Source of the DNA: Thermotoga sp. SG1
GTDB lineage: Bacteria > Thermotogota > Thermotogae > Thermotogales > Thermotogaceae
Direction of reading: 5' to 3'
Length of the DNA: 64,000 nt
Assembly: GCF_002865985.1 (NCBI RefSeq)
Contig: NZ_LNDD01000004.1
Span: 248,001 to 312,000 of the forward strand
Shown: piece after piece, positions 26,236 through 34,238 of the stretch
Layout: each line of letters begins with the position of its first letter
Numbering within the stretch: position 1 is the first letter of the stretch
Made by a program: the position numbers and the translations under genes
The notes under the pieces: model-generated
Seen by the model: only the letters and a program-made list of their open reading frames with translations
What the model was told of the DNA's origin: nothing
Databases searched by the model: none

Positions 26236-27909
26236 TTATTTTGCTTCGATACCAAACAGCGTCTTGATTCCTGTGAGTTGCCACCAGCCGTTCCAGCCTA
26301 TCGGGACAGCGTACGGGTTCTTCTCTGTTGGCCATTTGGTCCAGACGGCTTCAGAAGCCTGGAACCATGCACCGTTGTACCAGAGCGGTATGAATGGGAG
26401 ATCCTTGAGCAGTATTTCTGACAGTTTGGCTACCACTTCTTTAATTTTAGCATCGTCTCTGCTCCTGTTGAGTTCATCAAGGAGTGTTTCGACCTCGGGA
26501 TTGGCGTACTTTCCAAAGTTACCAGAGTAGGAGTACTCGGATTCTACTGCATCTGGATAGAACACACCGTTGAAGTAGGACCATATGGTAGCGGAAACTC
26601 CCGTTGTGAAGTTGTTGAGAATCAGGTCGAATTTTCCACCGTAGAGATCGTCTGCGTACTTGGAATAATCAGGATACTTGGGTTCCACGTTGATACCAAC
26701 CTTCACAAGATCTTCAGCGATGGATTGTATGGAAACCATCCAATCGGTCCAGCCGTACGGACATTCGATGGTGAGTTTGAAGGGTTTTCCGTTAGGATCT
26801 TCTCTGAATCCATCTCCGTTCACGTCTTTGAATCCGAGTTCATCGAGTATCTTCTTCGCTGTTTCCGGATCGTACCTGAAACCGTACTTTTTGACAACTT
26901 CTTCAGGATAGTACTTCATGTAACCAGGAAGCGGCAGTATTCCAGCAGGATTGGCAGCAGTGACCATGTTTTCGTAGGCTCTGGTTACGATCTTTTCTGG
27001 ATTGATGGCGAACGCCATTGCCCTTCTGAACTCGGGAATACTGAGAGGATATTTGTTCACATTCACAAAGATTCCCGCAGCGTTGGCTGGGAGCATATAA
27101 GGAGCATTTTCGTACCAGGTAACGATACCATATGCTTTTTTCAAAACGGGAACACCCGGGAGGAAGAAGTTGCTCCAGTCGAGTTCTCCTTTCATGAGCA
27201 TTCCAACTGCCACGTTGTTGCTGAGCACCCTCAGTTCAACGATCCTCTCAGGTTTGGGATCGTAGCCGAGCTCTCTGATACCCCACCAGTTCTCGTTTTT
27301 CTTGAAAACACACCTGTCGTCAGCCCAGCTTTCGACGTAGTAAGGACCGGATCCAACGGGATTTTCATTGGCACTCTGGAGAACTTCTTCTTCGGTCTTT
27401 CCTTCCCAGATGTGTTTTGGAACGATTGGGGTGTTGATGAGAAGTTGTCTCCATTCCTGGTATCTTGGATCGGAGAAGACAAACTTCAACGTGAAGGAAT
27501 CAACCTTTTCGATCCTGTCGAGCCAGTTCCAGATAGGACTGTAGCTGATACCAGTGTACTTCTTTGCGATCTCGAAAGTGAAGATCACATCATCCACTGT
27601 GAGAGGAACTCCATCCTGCCATCTGAGTCCTTTCCTGAGTGTGAGCACGTATTCGTTGTCACTGACCCACTGTCCGCTCTCTGCAAGCCACGGTTCGAAC
27701 TTGTCGTTCAGAGGATCGTAGAGAAACAGAGGTTCATAGACAAGACCGATGGTTCCCGCCACAGCGTTCCAGGGTGTGAACGGGTTCCAATTGGATGGAG
27801 GAGACCAGAGAGCTCCACCCCAGTAAAGCGTTTTGTTTCTTTCAAAAGTTTGACCGAAGACAGAAACCAATGCTAGGACCAGAACGAGAATGACCAAAAA
27901 CCTTTTCAT
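26236..27909 (-). CDS. ABC transporter substrate-binding protein, family 5 (mannan oligosaccharide-type)
   Basis: A periplasmic binding protein of 557 residues with signal peptide MKRFLVILVLVLALVSVFG (cleavage before QTFERNK). Family 5 hallmarks: the WNPFTPWNAVAGTIGLVYEPLFLYDPLNDKFEPWLAESG N-terminus and FRRAMAFAINPEKIVTRAYENMVTAANP. Many tryptophans (WYNGAWFQASEAVWTKWP, IGWNGWWQLTG) suit a sugar ligand. MSB8 has two relatives in this locus that bind beta-1,4-manno-oligosaccharides, as I recall; only one such gene is present here. It is the first gene of the importer operon that ends with a LacI regulator. Ribosome-binding site AAGGGGGTG. Confidence 0.92.
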   Translation of the reverse strand: MKRFLVILVLVLALVSVFGQTFERNKTLYWGGALWSPPSNWNPFTPWNAVAGTIGLVYEPLFLYDPLNDKFEPWLAESGQWVSDNEYVLTLRKGLRWQDGVPLTVDDVIFTFEIAKKYTGISYSPIWNWLDRIEKVDSFTLKFVFSDPRYQEWRQLLINTPIVPKHIWEGKTEEEVLQSANENPVGSGPYYVESWADDRCVFKKNENWWGIRELGYDPKPERIVELRVLSNNVAVGMLMKGELDWSNFFLPGVPVLKKAYGIVTWYENAPYMLPANAAGIFVNVNKYPLSIPEFRRAMAFAINPEKIVTRAYENMVTAANPAGILPLPGYMKYYPEEVVKKYGFRYDPETAKKILDELGFKDVNGDGFREDPNGKPFKLTIECPYGWTDWMVSIQSIAEDLVKVGINVEPKYPDYSKYADDLYGGKFDLILNNFTTGVSATIWSYFNGVFYPDAVESEYSYSGNFGKYANPEVETLLDELNRSRDDAKIKEVVAKLSEILLKDLPFIPLWYNGAWFQASEAVWTKWPTEKNPYAVPIGWNGWWQLTGIKTLFGIEAK

Positions 27910-27955
27910 AGGAACACCCCCTTAAAGAGATGTGAAATGACTTTATCCATGTGTA

Positions 27956-27983
27956 AAGATACAGTGAAAATGTTTACATCCAA
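27956..27983 (-). promoter_or_regulatory. Putative promoter of the oligosaccharide importer operon
   Basis: On the minus strand TTGGAT (27983-27978) and TATCTT (27961-27956) are separated by 16 bases. It lies about 45 bases upstream of the binding-protein start. The spacer carries the operator-like palindrome described separately. Confidence 0.5.
27965..27978. promoter_or_regulatory. LacI-family operator-like site in the importer promoter
   Basis: TGAAAATGTTTACA has TGNAAA and TTTNCA arms, a typical LacI-family operator layout, and covers the spacer between the -35 and -10. A second TGTAAA half-site lies at 27952-27957. A further palindrome, GAAA-ACG-TTTC, lies at 28029-28039. The LacI gene at the operon end (21429-22415) is the natural candidate binder. 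Confidence 0.5.
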
Positions 27984-28040
27984 AATCCGATATTCCCCGA
28001 TTATCTTGATTTATTTCCGAATATTTTCGAAAACGTTTCT

Positions 28041-29147
28041 TTAACTCGTCGCTACTCTCTCCAGATAATTTTCCAGCGCGTGCACTGCTGCTCCAAAAGC
28101 GATCACCGGTTCTTGAACAGTTGAAAAACTGATATCCACTTCGTGTTTGTAGAGAAGATGTTTTTCCACCTTCATCTTCAAGCTTTTCAGGAATTCTTTT
28201 CCAAACTCCTTGAAGAATCCTCCTATGACGATCTTTGAGATGCCAAAAAGGTGTATCAGGCTCAAAAGGCCTATACTGAAAAATTCGGCAATGTTGTCCA
28301 AATAGTCTTTCACACGACTATCTCCAGATCCTATCGCTTCTGCAAGCGACTCAAATCCCATAGATTGGATGTACTTCAGAACGGTGTCTTCTCCGCACAC
28401 ATCTTCCAGAAAAACGTATTTTTCTCCGTCGAAAACCCTGGTGTATCCGATCTCTCCTGCATAGCCATTCTCGCCCCGATAGAGTTCCCCGTTGATGATG
28501 ATCCCGGATCCTATTCCTTTTCCGGTCAGGATCCAGACGAAGGAATCGTCCCGCCTTGTGTACCACTTTTCTCCGACTGCCCCCATGTCGGCGTCGTTTT
28601 CCACCCAGACTTCAACACCGTATTTATCTTTCAGAAGATCGGCAAGGGGAACCTGAGACAGAGGAAAATTCCTTGGGTTTATGATGACACCCTTTTCGAC
28701 ATCGACCGGGCCCGGCGCTGCCACAGTTAAAGCCGAGAGTTTCCTGTCTAGTTTTTCCAGCATATCTTTTGCACGATCTATCCCTCTGTAGACGATCTTC
28801 AGGGTGTTTTCTCTGTCACGCTTTGAAGGAAGAGGGTACGTTTCGTACATGAGAATGCTCATGCTGGCGTTCATGAGACAGATTGCTATCTCATCTCTTG
28901 TCACCTCCAGGCCGAGCACATGAGCGCAATCCGGTGCTATTTTCAAAGAGATGGTGGGTCTTCCCACACCCCTGGGAGAGTCCTTTTCCTCAATAACAAT
29001 ACCTTTTTCCAGAAGAATCTTTACGATCTCTCCCACCGTGGTCTTCGTGAGACCGAGTTCTTCTGCAATCTCAACTCGAGATACGGGAGATTTCATTATT
29101 CTTTTCAGGATTTTCGATGTGTTGTCTTTTCTTATGGACCTCAGCAA
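28041..29147 (-). CDS. ROK-family transcriptional regulator (candidate mannan regulator)
   Basis: A 368-residue repressor: winged helix-turn-helix at residues 1-70 (KRIMKSPVSRVEIAEELGLTKTTVGEIVKILLEKGIVIEEKDSPRGVGRPTISL), then a ROK sugar-kinase-like domain (LTVAAPGPVDVEKGVIINPRNFP, VEVWVENDADMGAVGEKWY). The usual ROK zinc motif (His plus CxCGxxGC) is not recognisable; the region reads GEIGYTRVFDGEKYVFLEDVCGEDTV with one cysteine. TTG start at 29147 with AAGGAGG 9 bases upstream. Last gene of the mannanase-GH130 unit, so probably controls mannan use (ManR-like). The catalytic kinase function is not expected because the N-terminus is a DNA-binding domain. Confidence 0.9.
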   Translation of the reverse strand: MLRSIRKDNTSKILKRIMKSPVSRVEIAEELGLTKTTVGEIVKILLEKGIVIEEKDSPRGVGRPTISLKIAPDCAHVLGLEVTRDEIAICLMNASMSILMYETYPLPSKRDRENTLKIVYRGIDRAKDMLEKLDRKLSALTVAAPGPVDVEKGVIINPRNFPLSQVPLADLLKDKYGVEVWVENDADMGAVGEKWYTRRDDSFVWILTGKGIGSGIIINGELYRGENGYAGEIGYTRVFDGEKYVFLEDVCGEDTVLKYIQSMGFESLAEAIGSGDSRVKDYLDNIAEFFSIGLLSLIHLFGISKIVIGGFFKEFGKEFLKSLKMKVEKHLLYKHEVDISFSTVQEPVIAFGAAVHALENYLERVATS

Positions 29148-29160
29148 ACTGTCATCCTCC

Positions 29161-30147
29161 TTACATGGAGTTTCTTTTCACAAATTCTACGATCTCGTCT
29201 ATGTATCCAAACGCGATAGCAACGTGGGTATCTGCCGCACCGTAGTATATCGCAACCCTTCCTGTTTCAGAATCGCAGAGTGCGGCACAGGGGAAAACCA
29301 CGTTTGGAACGAATCCAGTCGTTTCGTAATCCTCCTCCGGTGTTAAAAGATAGTACTTTGACCTGTAAAGAACTTTACTTGGGTCGTCCAGATCGAGAAT
29401 AGCGGCTCCAAAACTGTAAACGTATCCGTTGCAGGTGAGAGTTACACCGTGGTAGATGAGGAGCCATCCTTCGCTTGTTTCTATTGGGTATGGACCTGCT
29501 CCTATCTTGAGATTTTCCCACCAGTTGTAATTGCTTGTTCCCATCACAAACCTGTGATTTCCCCAGTGAATCATATCCGGGCTTTCACTGAGGAAGATGT
29601 CTCCAAATGGAGTATGACCGTTGTCGCTCGGCCTGTTTAACATCACATACTTTCCGTTTATCTTTCTCGGAAAAAGCACTCCGTTCCTGTTGAATGGAAC
29701 GTAGGCATTTGGAAGACGTACAAAGGTTTTGAAATCCTTTGTCATTCCCACTCCAATCGTGGGACCGTGATCATCTGTGCAGAAGGTTATATAGTAGGTG
29801 TCCTCTATCTTCACCACCCTTGGGTCATAAGCATAACTAGGTTGGAAAGGGTTACCATTCAGATCCACCCACTGGATCTCTTCAGGTTCTATTTCCCAGT
29901 GAATTCCATCCTTGCTCCTTCCAAAGTGAAGAAAAGGTCTGGTGTTTTTGTGATCGATCCTGAAAACTCCCACGAATTCTCCGTTGTACGGCACAACGGC
30001 AGAATTGAACACCCTTGCACCCTTTGGAACGGGATTTCTTCCGATTATGGGGTTTTTACTGTACCTCCACAGAGGCCCTGTGTGATCCTCCGGCCTTTCC
30101 TCCCAGGGAATGTTTGGAATCTTTTCACTGAAAACCCTCAACATCAT
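29161..30147 (-). CDS. GH130 beta-mannoside phosphorylase
   Basis: A 328-residue cytoplasmic enzyme of family GH130, which splits beta-1,4-mannosidic bonds with phosphate to give mannose 1-phosphate. Family features: the N-terminal NPIIGRNPVPKGARVFNSAVVPYNGEFVGVFRID, the catalytic Asp in SYAYDPRVVKIEDTYY, the GWLLIYHGV strand and the C-terminal YYGAADTHVAIAF five-bladed-propeller repeats. No signal peptide. The MSB8 orthologue TM1225 has a solved structure and is reported, as I recall, as a mannooligosaccharide phosphorylase. ATG at 30147 or the next codon after GAGGAGG. It lies 9 bases after the mannanase gene. Confidence 0.92.
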   Translation of the reverse strand: MMLRVFSEKIPNIPWEERPEDHTGPLWRYSKNPIIGRNPVPKGARVFNSAVVPYNGEFVGVFRIDHKNTRPFLHFGRSKDGIHWEIEPEEIQWVDLNGNPFQPSYAYDPRVVKIEDTYYITFCTDDHGPTIGVGMTKDFKTFVRLPNAYVPFNRNGVLFPRKINGKYVMLNRPSDNGHTPFGDIFLSESPDMIHWGNHRFVMGTSNYNWWENLKIGAGPYPIETSEGWLLIYHGVTLTCNGYVYSFGAAILDLDDPSKVLYRSKYYLLTPEEDYETTGFVPNVVFPCAALCDSETGRVAIYYGAADTHVAIAFGYIDEIVEFVKRNSM

Positions 30148-30156
30148 TTAACCTCC

Positions 30157-32154
30157 TCAAGAAGATTTTTTGTAGAGCCTCACATTATCGATGAAAATCG
30201 GCCCATCGTACTCCAGGTGGTCTCCAACTACACCTATGTGAAGTTCGTTCACCCCAGGTGTCTTATCGAACTCGATCCTCACGTGGAACTTCCTGTACTT
30301 TTTGCCGTCGAAACTGACAAGTTCCCCGCTGTCAACTGAAGCGTTGTTCATGTCGAGTCCTATCTTCACCCAGCCGGGATTCAGCACCGCGTACGGTCTC
30401 AATCTCCCTGTGAGTTCTTTATCCGGTATGTAGATATCGTACTCGAGGATCTCACACTCAGAAAGTTGATCGAATTTTCTAACCACCCTCACCTCTTCCC
30501 AGTCACTCTTTCCAGGAAGTATTACATTCATCTGGAAAGCACCGTTTCCCACTTCACCGTTCCACTCGATATCTGGTGTTTTGAACTCTGCCTGCCATGT
30601 TCCGCTGTTCCACCAGTTCTTGACTTCCCCAGGACTGGAAAAATCTACTTCTTCTACGAGAACGTACCGTGCTCTGTTCATGACCTTCACTTTAATCGTG
30701 TCTTTCACCGTTTCTTTCCTGAAATGGGCCTCAAGGAACATCCCGTGCTCTCCGTCTGGAATCTGTGTCGTATCGAACTCGAATCCATAAACTCCGTATC
30801 CGAGATGTTTTATCTCATCTTCAAAGAGCAGATTTTCAACCCCAACGGAAATTCCTTCGAACGTGTTGCTGTAGTCGAAGACACCCACCCTCACCTTCAC
30901 AGTCTTTTTGATCTCCTGACCATCCTTTGGTGTGATGAACATGCAGGTATCTTCCCTTTTATCTTCACCTGTACTGAACAGTTTTGCGTACTCCCTGATC
31001 AACTTCGCTTCTTCACTTTCATCGTTCACTATTCTGAAACCGTCGTAATCGGGGTAGTAGCCCTCTTCGTCTCTGTCCCATCCTTCACCGATACCTGCTA
31101 GCATCCAGAACATGGCTCCACTTCCCCCAAGATCGTAAACCAGGTCGTTCCACAGTTTGTAAATGGCAACTCTGTTGACCGGAGCGCTTTTGGGAATACC
31201 GTACTCTTCCAGAACGACGGGTTTTCCAATCTCTTTTGCGATCTTTATGTGATCTTCTATCCACTTTGCTCCCCACTGTGCGTAGTTCTCAGGGCTCACA
31301 CCCCAGTGGGAGGGGTAGAGATGGAACGTTCCAAAATCCACCGTCTCTATCTCCAAAAGTCTCTTCCAGTCAACGCCGGACCATCCGTTGTAGGCCCACT
31401 CGGCTTCTTCACCGTAAGGTCTGAAACCTTCGTAGTTGTTGAAGAATCCCTCGTCTCCCACGGCAACCAGGTGGTTTGGATCCAGACTCTTTATGTAAGC
31501 ACTCATCTCCTTTACCCATTCGACGAGTGTGTTACCAGATTTGTCCGTTTCACACCTGGGTTCGTTCGCCAGTTCCCACGCCATGATGGTGGGCTCTTCC
31601 CTGTAAGGAACTCCCGTGTAGGTGTTCACCCGGTTTATGAGGAAGGACACGTATTTTTTGTATTCTTCTTTGATCTTCTCGTTTCTGTAGAAGTCATCGT
31701 GATGGGTGCCTCCAAACCATCTCACGTATTGATTCATTCCACCGAAATCGTCCCAGTTGTTCACAAGAACGATGATGAGTTTTATACCCAGTTCCTTTGC
31801 CTTCGCTATCGTGTAGTCGAGCCTTTCAAAACCGTCCTGAGCGTTCGTACCCTCTGGCAATCCAAATACTCCCGGTTCTGGGTGCATGTAGGTGTTCTTG
31901 TCACGGCAGTAACTCTCACCATCGAGGAATCCCCAGATCCTGAGAACTTTCACCCCCATGGCTTTTGCACTTTCAAGGACGCTGTCTATCATTCGATTGC
32001 TCTTGTAGTGCATGTAGTAGTTGTTGCTTCCGACGAATCTGAACTCTTCCCCGTTCAGGATGAATCTGCCGTTTTCCACTCTCACGAACTCATCGTTTGC
32101 AAAAAGGATGATGGATAGTACTGGAATCAAAAATGAGAACAAAAGTTTTCTCAT
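30157..32154 (-). CDS. man5: Secreted endo-beta-1,4-mannanase, GH5, with CBM27-like C-terminal module
   Basis: Hydrolyses beta-mannan outside the cell. The ATG at 32154 follows GGAGGGG; the in-frame ATG 15 bases upstream overlaps that site. Signal peptide MRKLLFSFLIPVLSIILFA, cleavage near A-NDEF. GH5 barrel about residues 20-390: acid/base Glu in MAWELANEPR (about E198), nucleophile in KPVVLEEYGIPK (about E317), substrate-site tryptophans in MFWMLAGIGEGWDRD. From about 400 comes an Ig-like segment, and the last ~170 residues (ARYVLVEEVDFSSPGEVKNWWNSGTWQAEF ... GPIFIDNVRLYKK) match the CBM27 mannan-binding module known from the T. maritima Man5. First gene of man5-GH130-ROK. Confidence 0.95.
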   Translation of the reverse strand: MRKLLFSFLIPVLSIILFANDEFVRVENGRFILNGEEFRFVGSNNYYMHYKSNRMIDSVLESAKAMGVKVLRIWGFLDGESYCRDKNTYMHPEPGVFGLPEGTNAQDGFERLDYTIAKAKELGIKLIIVLVNNWDDFGGMNQYVRWFGGTHHDDFYRNEKIKEEYKKYVSFLINRVNTYTGVPYREEPTIMAWELANEPRCETDKSGNTLVEWVKEMSAYIKSLDPNHLVAVGDEGFFNNYEGFRPYGEEAEWAYNGWSGVDWKRLLEIETVDFGTFHLYPSHWGVSPENYAQWGAKWIEDHIKIAKEIGKPVVLEEYGIPKSAPVNRVAIYKLWNDLVYDLGGSGAMFWMLAGIGEGWDRDEEGYYPDYDGFRIVNDESEEAKLIREYAKLFSTGEDKREDTCMFITPKDGQEIKKTVKVRVGVFDYSNTFEGISVGVENLLFEDEIKHLGYGVYGFEFDTTQIPDGEHGMFLEAHFRKETVKDTIKVKVMNRARYVLVEEVDFSSPGEVKNWWNSGTWQAEFKTPDIEWNGEVGNGAFQMNVILPGKSDWEEVRVVRKFDQLSECEILEYDIYIPDKELTGRLRPYAVLNPGWVKIGLDMNNASVDSGELVSFDGKKYRKFHVRIEFDKTPGVNELHIGVVGDHLEYDGPIFIDNVRLYKKSS

Positions 32155-32210
32155 ATGAATCCCCTCCATTAATTAGTAATCTAGACTTATTTATAGTTCC
32201 TTCAGAAGAA

Positions 32211-32240
32211 AATGTACCATCTTTCCTCCTGCGAAGTCAA
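32211..32240 (-). promoter_or_regulatory. Putative promoter of the mannanase operon
   Basis: TTGACT (32240-32235, minus strand) and TACATT (32216-32211) are 18 bases apart; the predicted start lies about 50 bases upstream of the mannanase ATG. The 157-base gap between 32154 and 32312 otherwise shows no strong terminator for the operon ending at 32312. Confidence 0.5.
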
Positions 32241-32311
32241 GTGTCATTTTTCATGATTTCTGGTTTTTACAGCCAACTATCCGGGATTATTCTGAATCAG
32301 ATGACGAAATC

Positions 32312-33112
32312 TCAAAATTTCTTCGGTTTGAACACATCCTCCAGGTTTTCAAAGTGCTTTTTTCTTTCCTGGTAAATCCTCTGGAAGGTCTCTTTGAAGA
32401 GAACGTCCACAACGGCGATTTCGCCGATGTTTTCCCTCAGAAACTCGTAGATATCGTACTTCACGGGAGGGCTCTGAAGAACAAGGTGAGCCACCCTTGC
32501 CAGTTCAGAATCTTTGTTCGTTGTGATGGCGATCGTTTTCGCACCCATGTCCTTTGCCACCTGGGTGGATTTCACCGTGTCCCTTATGTTCCCAGTGTGG
32601 CTGATCGAAATCACCAGATCTTCTTCTGTAAGATTCACCGCCTCTATCACCTGAACGTGAGGGTCGTTGGAAAAGAACGTGTGGAAACCAAGGAGCGAAA
32701 ACTTTAAACTCGCATACTCTGAGACCACTCCAGAAAGCCCCACTCCGAAAAAGAGCACCCGCCGGGCTGAGAGGATCCACTCCACCGCCTGCTCCACATC
32801 TTTCATGTTCAGTGTGTTTTTCAAACGTTTCAGTATCTCTATCTCCTCATCTATGAAATCATGTCTTTCTATCGCCTCTTCTATACCACTCAACTCTCTC
32901 GCCAGAGTGATCTTGAAGGCCTGATAGCCGTCGAAATCGAGTTTTTTGATCACCCTGTGAATCGTGGTTTCACTCACACCCACAATCTTTGCAAACTCCG
33001 TTATCGAGTAGTGTATGACATCATCCGGTTTTTCCAGGATGTAATCAGCCACCCTCCGCTCAGCGGGGCTGAACTGTGTGTATATGTTCAATATCCTATC
33101 CTTTACCTTCAA
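32312..33112 (-). CDS. RpiR/MurR-family transcriptional regulator with SIS domain
   Basis: A 266-residue regulator: N-terminal helix-turn-helix (residues 1-75, FSPAERRVADYILEKPDDVIHYSITEFAKIVGVSETTIHRVIKKLDFDGYQAFKITLAREL) and a C-terminal sugar-isomerase (SIS) domain that usually senses phosphorylated sugars (RVLFFGVGLSGVVSEYASLKFSLLGFHTFF, DLVISISHTGNIRDTVKSTQVAKDMGAKTIAITTN). Last gene of the eight-gene operon running from 42030; it overlaps the GT gene by 17 bases. TTG start is the only reasonable choice. Probably autoregulates the operon. Confidence 0.92.
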   Translation of the reverse strand: MKVKDRILNIYTQFSPAERRVADYILEKPDDVIHYSITEFAKIVGVSETTIHRVIKKLDFDGYQAFKITLARELSGIEEAIERHDFIDEEIEILKRLKNTLNMKDVEQAVEWILSARRVLFFGVGLSGVVSEYASLKFSLLGFHTFFSNDPHVQVIEAVNLTEEDLVISISHTGNIRDTVKSTQVAKDMGAKTIAITTNKDSELARVAHLVLQSPPVKYDIYEFLRENIGEIAVVDVLFKETFQRIYQERKKHFENLEDVFKPKKF

Positions 33113-34238
33113 CCTCCCACTCCTCTTTCAACAGGTGTTTCCTTTCCAGAAATACCTCAAGTTGCTCGTAAGCGTACCTTTCTGCTTCTTCGTCCGATAG
33201 AGATTTTACCTCTTCTGCGAACCTGGCGGTTCTTGCAAAGTAAAACGGTAGAAGGTTCTCCACCACCGTTTTATCCCTCGTCTTTCTGTATTGAACGGCG
33301 CTTCTGTAGAGAAGATCAACCCAGGAGGTAAGACTGAGTGTTCCGTCTTTTCTCACTTCTCCTACGGCACTCTCGTTCACGTATTCTGGAACGACCAGTG
33401 TTTCTTTTGCAAGTTTTTTAAGATTGTCCACATCTATGCTCATCGGTGGAATTTCTTCTTCCGGTGTTTCACCGTAAATAGGTACATCTTCAATGTTCCA
33501 CACACTCATCCATCTGTTCTGATAGATGACCATCAACTCAAAGAGTGTTCCCACTACCTGAAGGAACATTCCCTTGAGGTGTTTTCCAGGATCCTTGACA
33601 TCGTGGATCTTGGTACCAAGGGCTGCCTGAAGGATCCTTCCAGATTCGTTTATGGCGGTCGTGGTCATCCAGATATCGATACCGAATCTTGCAACGTCCG
33701 TTCTCCACGTCTCTTCCGGTTTTTCTAAGTAAATCTCAAGGAGTTTTTTTCCGACGCCGAAGTCTCCCCCGATGGGCTGTCTCACCTTCTTCCCGTAGAG
33801 GGCGGACGTCATGGGAAAACAGACGTTGTTTGTGATCGTGCCATCGAATCTGTGTCTCAGATAAAACGGTGCAACGTAGTCTGCTTCTCCTTTCAGTATG
33901 GGTCCTGCGAGTCTTTCTACCCACCATGGCTTCACACTTCTCAGGTCGGAGTCGAGAAACACCACCGCCTGTGCTCCCTGTTCAAGGGAGAACTCCATAA
34001 TGGCCTTCATGGCACTTCCTTTTCCCGGAATCCCCTCGTAGACGAAACTCTCCTTTGGGATGCCGAAGGTGTCCGTTTCCATGAATCTTTCTCTTGTTCT
34101 GTCGGACGATCCACCGTCTGAATTCACAATCATTCCGTCTCCATCGAAGAACTCCATTATACCCTTCGCCGCCACTTTTGCAACGTGGGAAATCGTCCCT
34201 GCGTTGTTGAAACTAGGTATTCCAACGACAACTTTCAT
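33096..34238 (-). CDS. GT-A glycosyltransferase resembling mannosylglycerate/glucosylglycerate synthases
   Basis: A 380-residue cytoplasmic glycosyltransferase of GT2 fold. N-terminus MKVVVGIPSFNNAGTISHVAKVAAKGI binds the nucleotide sugar; the metal-binding DxD is in AVVFLDSDLRSV; the later motif RQPIGGDFGVGKKLL ... DVARFGIDIWMTTTA is shared, from memory, with mannosylglycerate synthase (GT78) and glucosyl-3-phosphoglycerate synthase (GT81). This suggests transfer of glucose or mannose to glycerate, 3-phosphoglycerate or a similar acceptor, but the donor and acceptor cannot be read from sequence. Overlaps the GT4 gene by 4 bases. Good GGGAGG upstream of ATG 34238. Confidence 0.75.
   Translation of the reverse strand: MKVVVGIPSFNNAGTISHVAKVAAKGIMEFFDGDGMIVNSDGGSSDRTRERFMETDTFGIPKESFVYEGIPGKGSAMKAIMEFSLEQGAQAVVFLDSDLRSVKPWWVERLAGPILKGEADYVAPFYLRHRFDGTITNNVCFPMTSALYGKKVRQPIGGDFGVGKKLLEIYLEKPEETWRTDVARFGIDIWMTTTAINESGRILQAALGTKIHDVKDPGKHLKGMFLQVVGTLFELMVIYQNRWMSVWNIEDVPIYGETPEEEIPPMSIDVDNLKKLAKETLVVPEYVNESAVGEVRKDGTLSLTSWVDLLYRSAVQYRKTRDKTVVENLLPFYFARTARFAEEVKSLSDEEAERYAYEQLEVFLERKHLLKEEWEVEGKG

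Noticed and set aside
26725-27876. Long plus-strand open frame (383 codons) opposite the family 5 binding-protein gene
   Set aside because: Mirror frame of a secure gene; no ribosome-binding site or recognisable domain.
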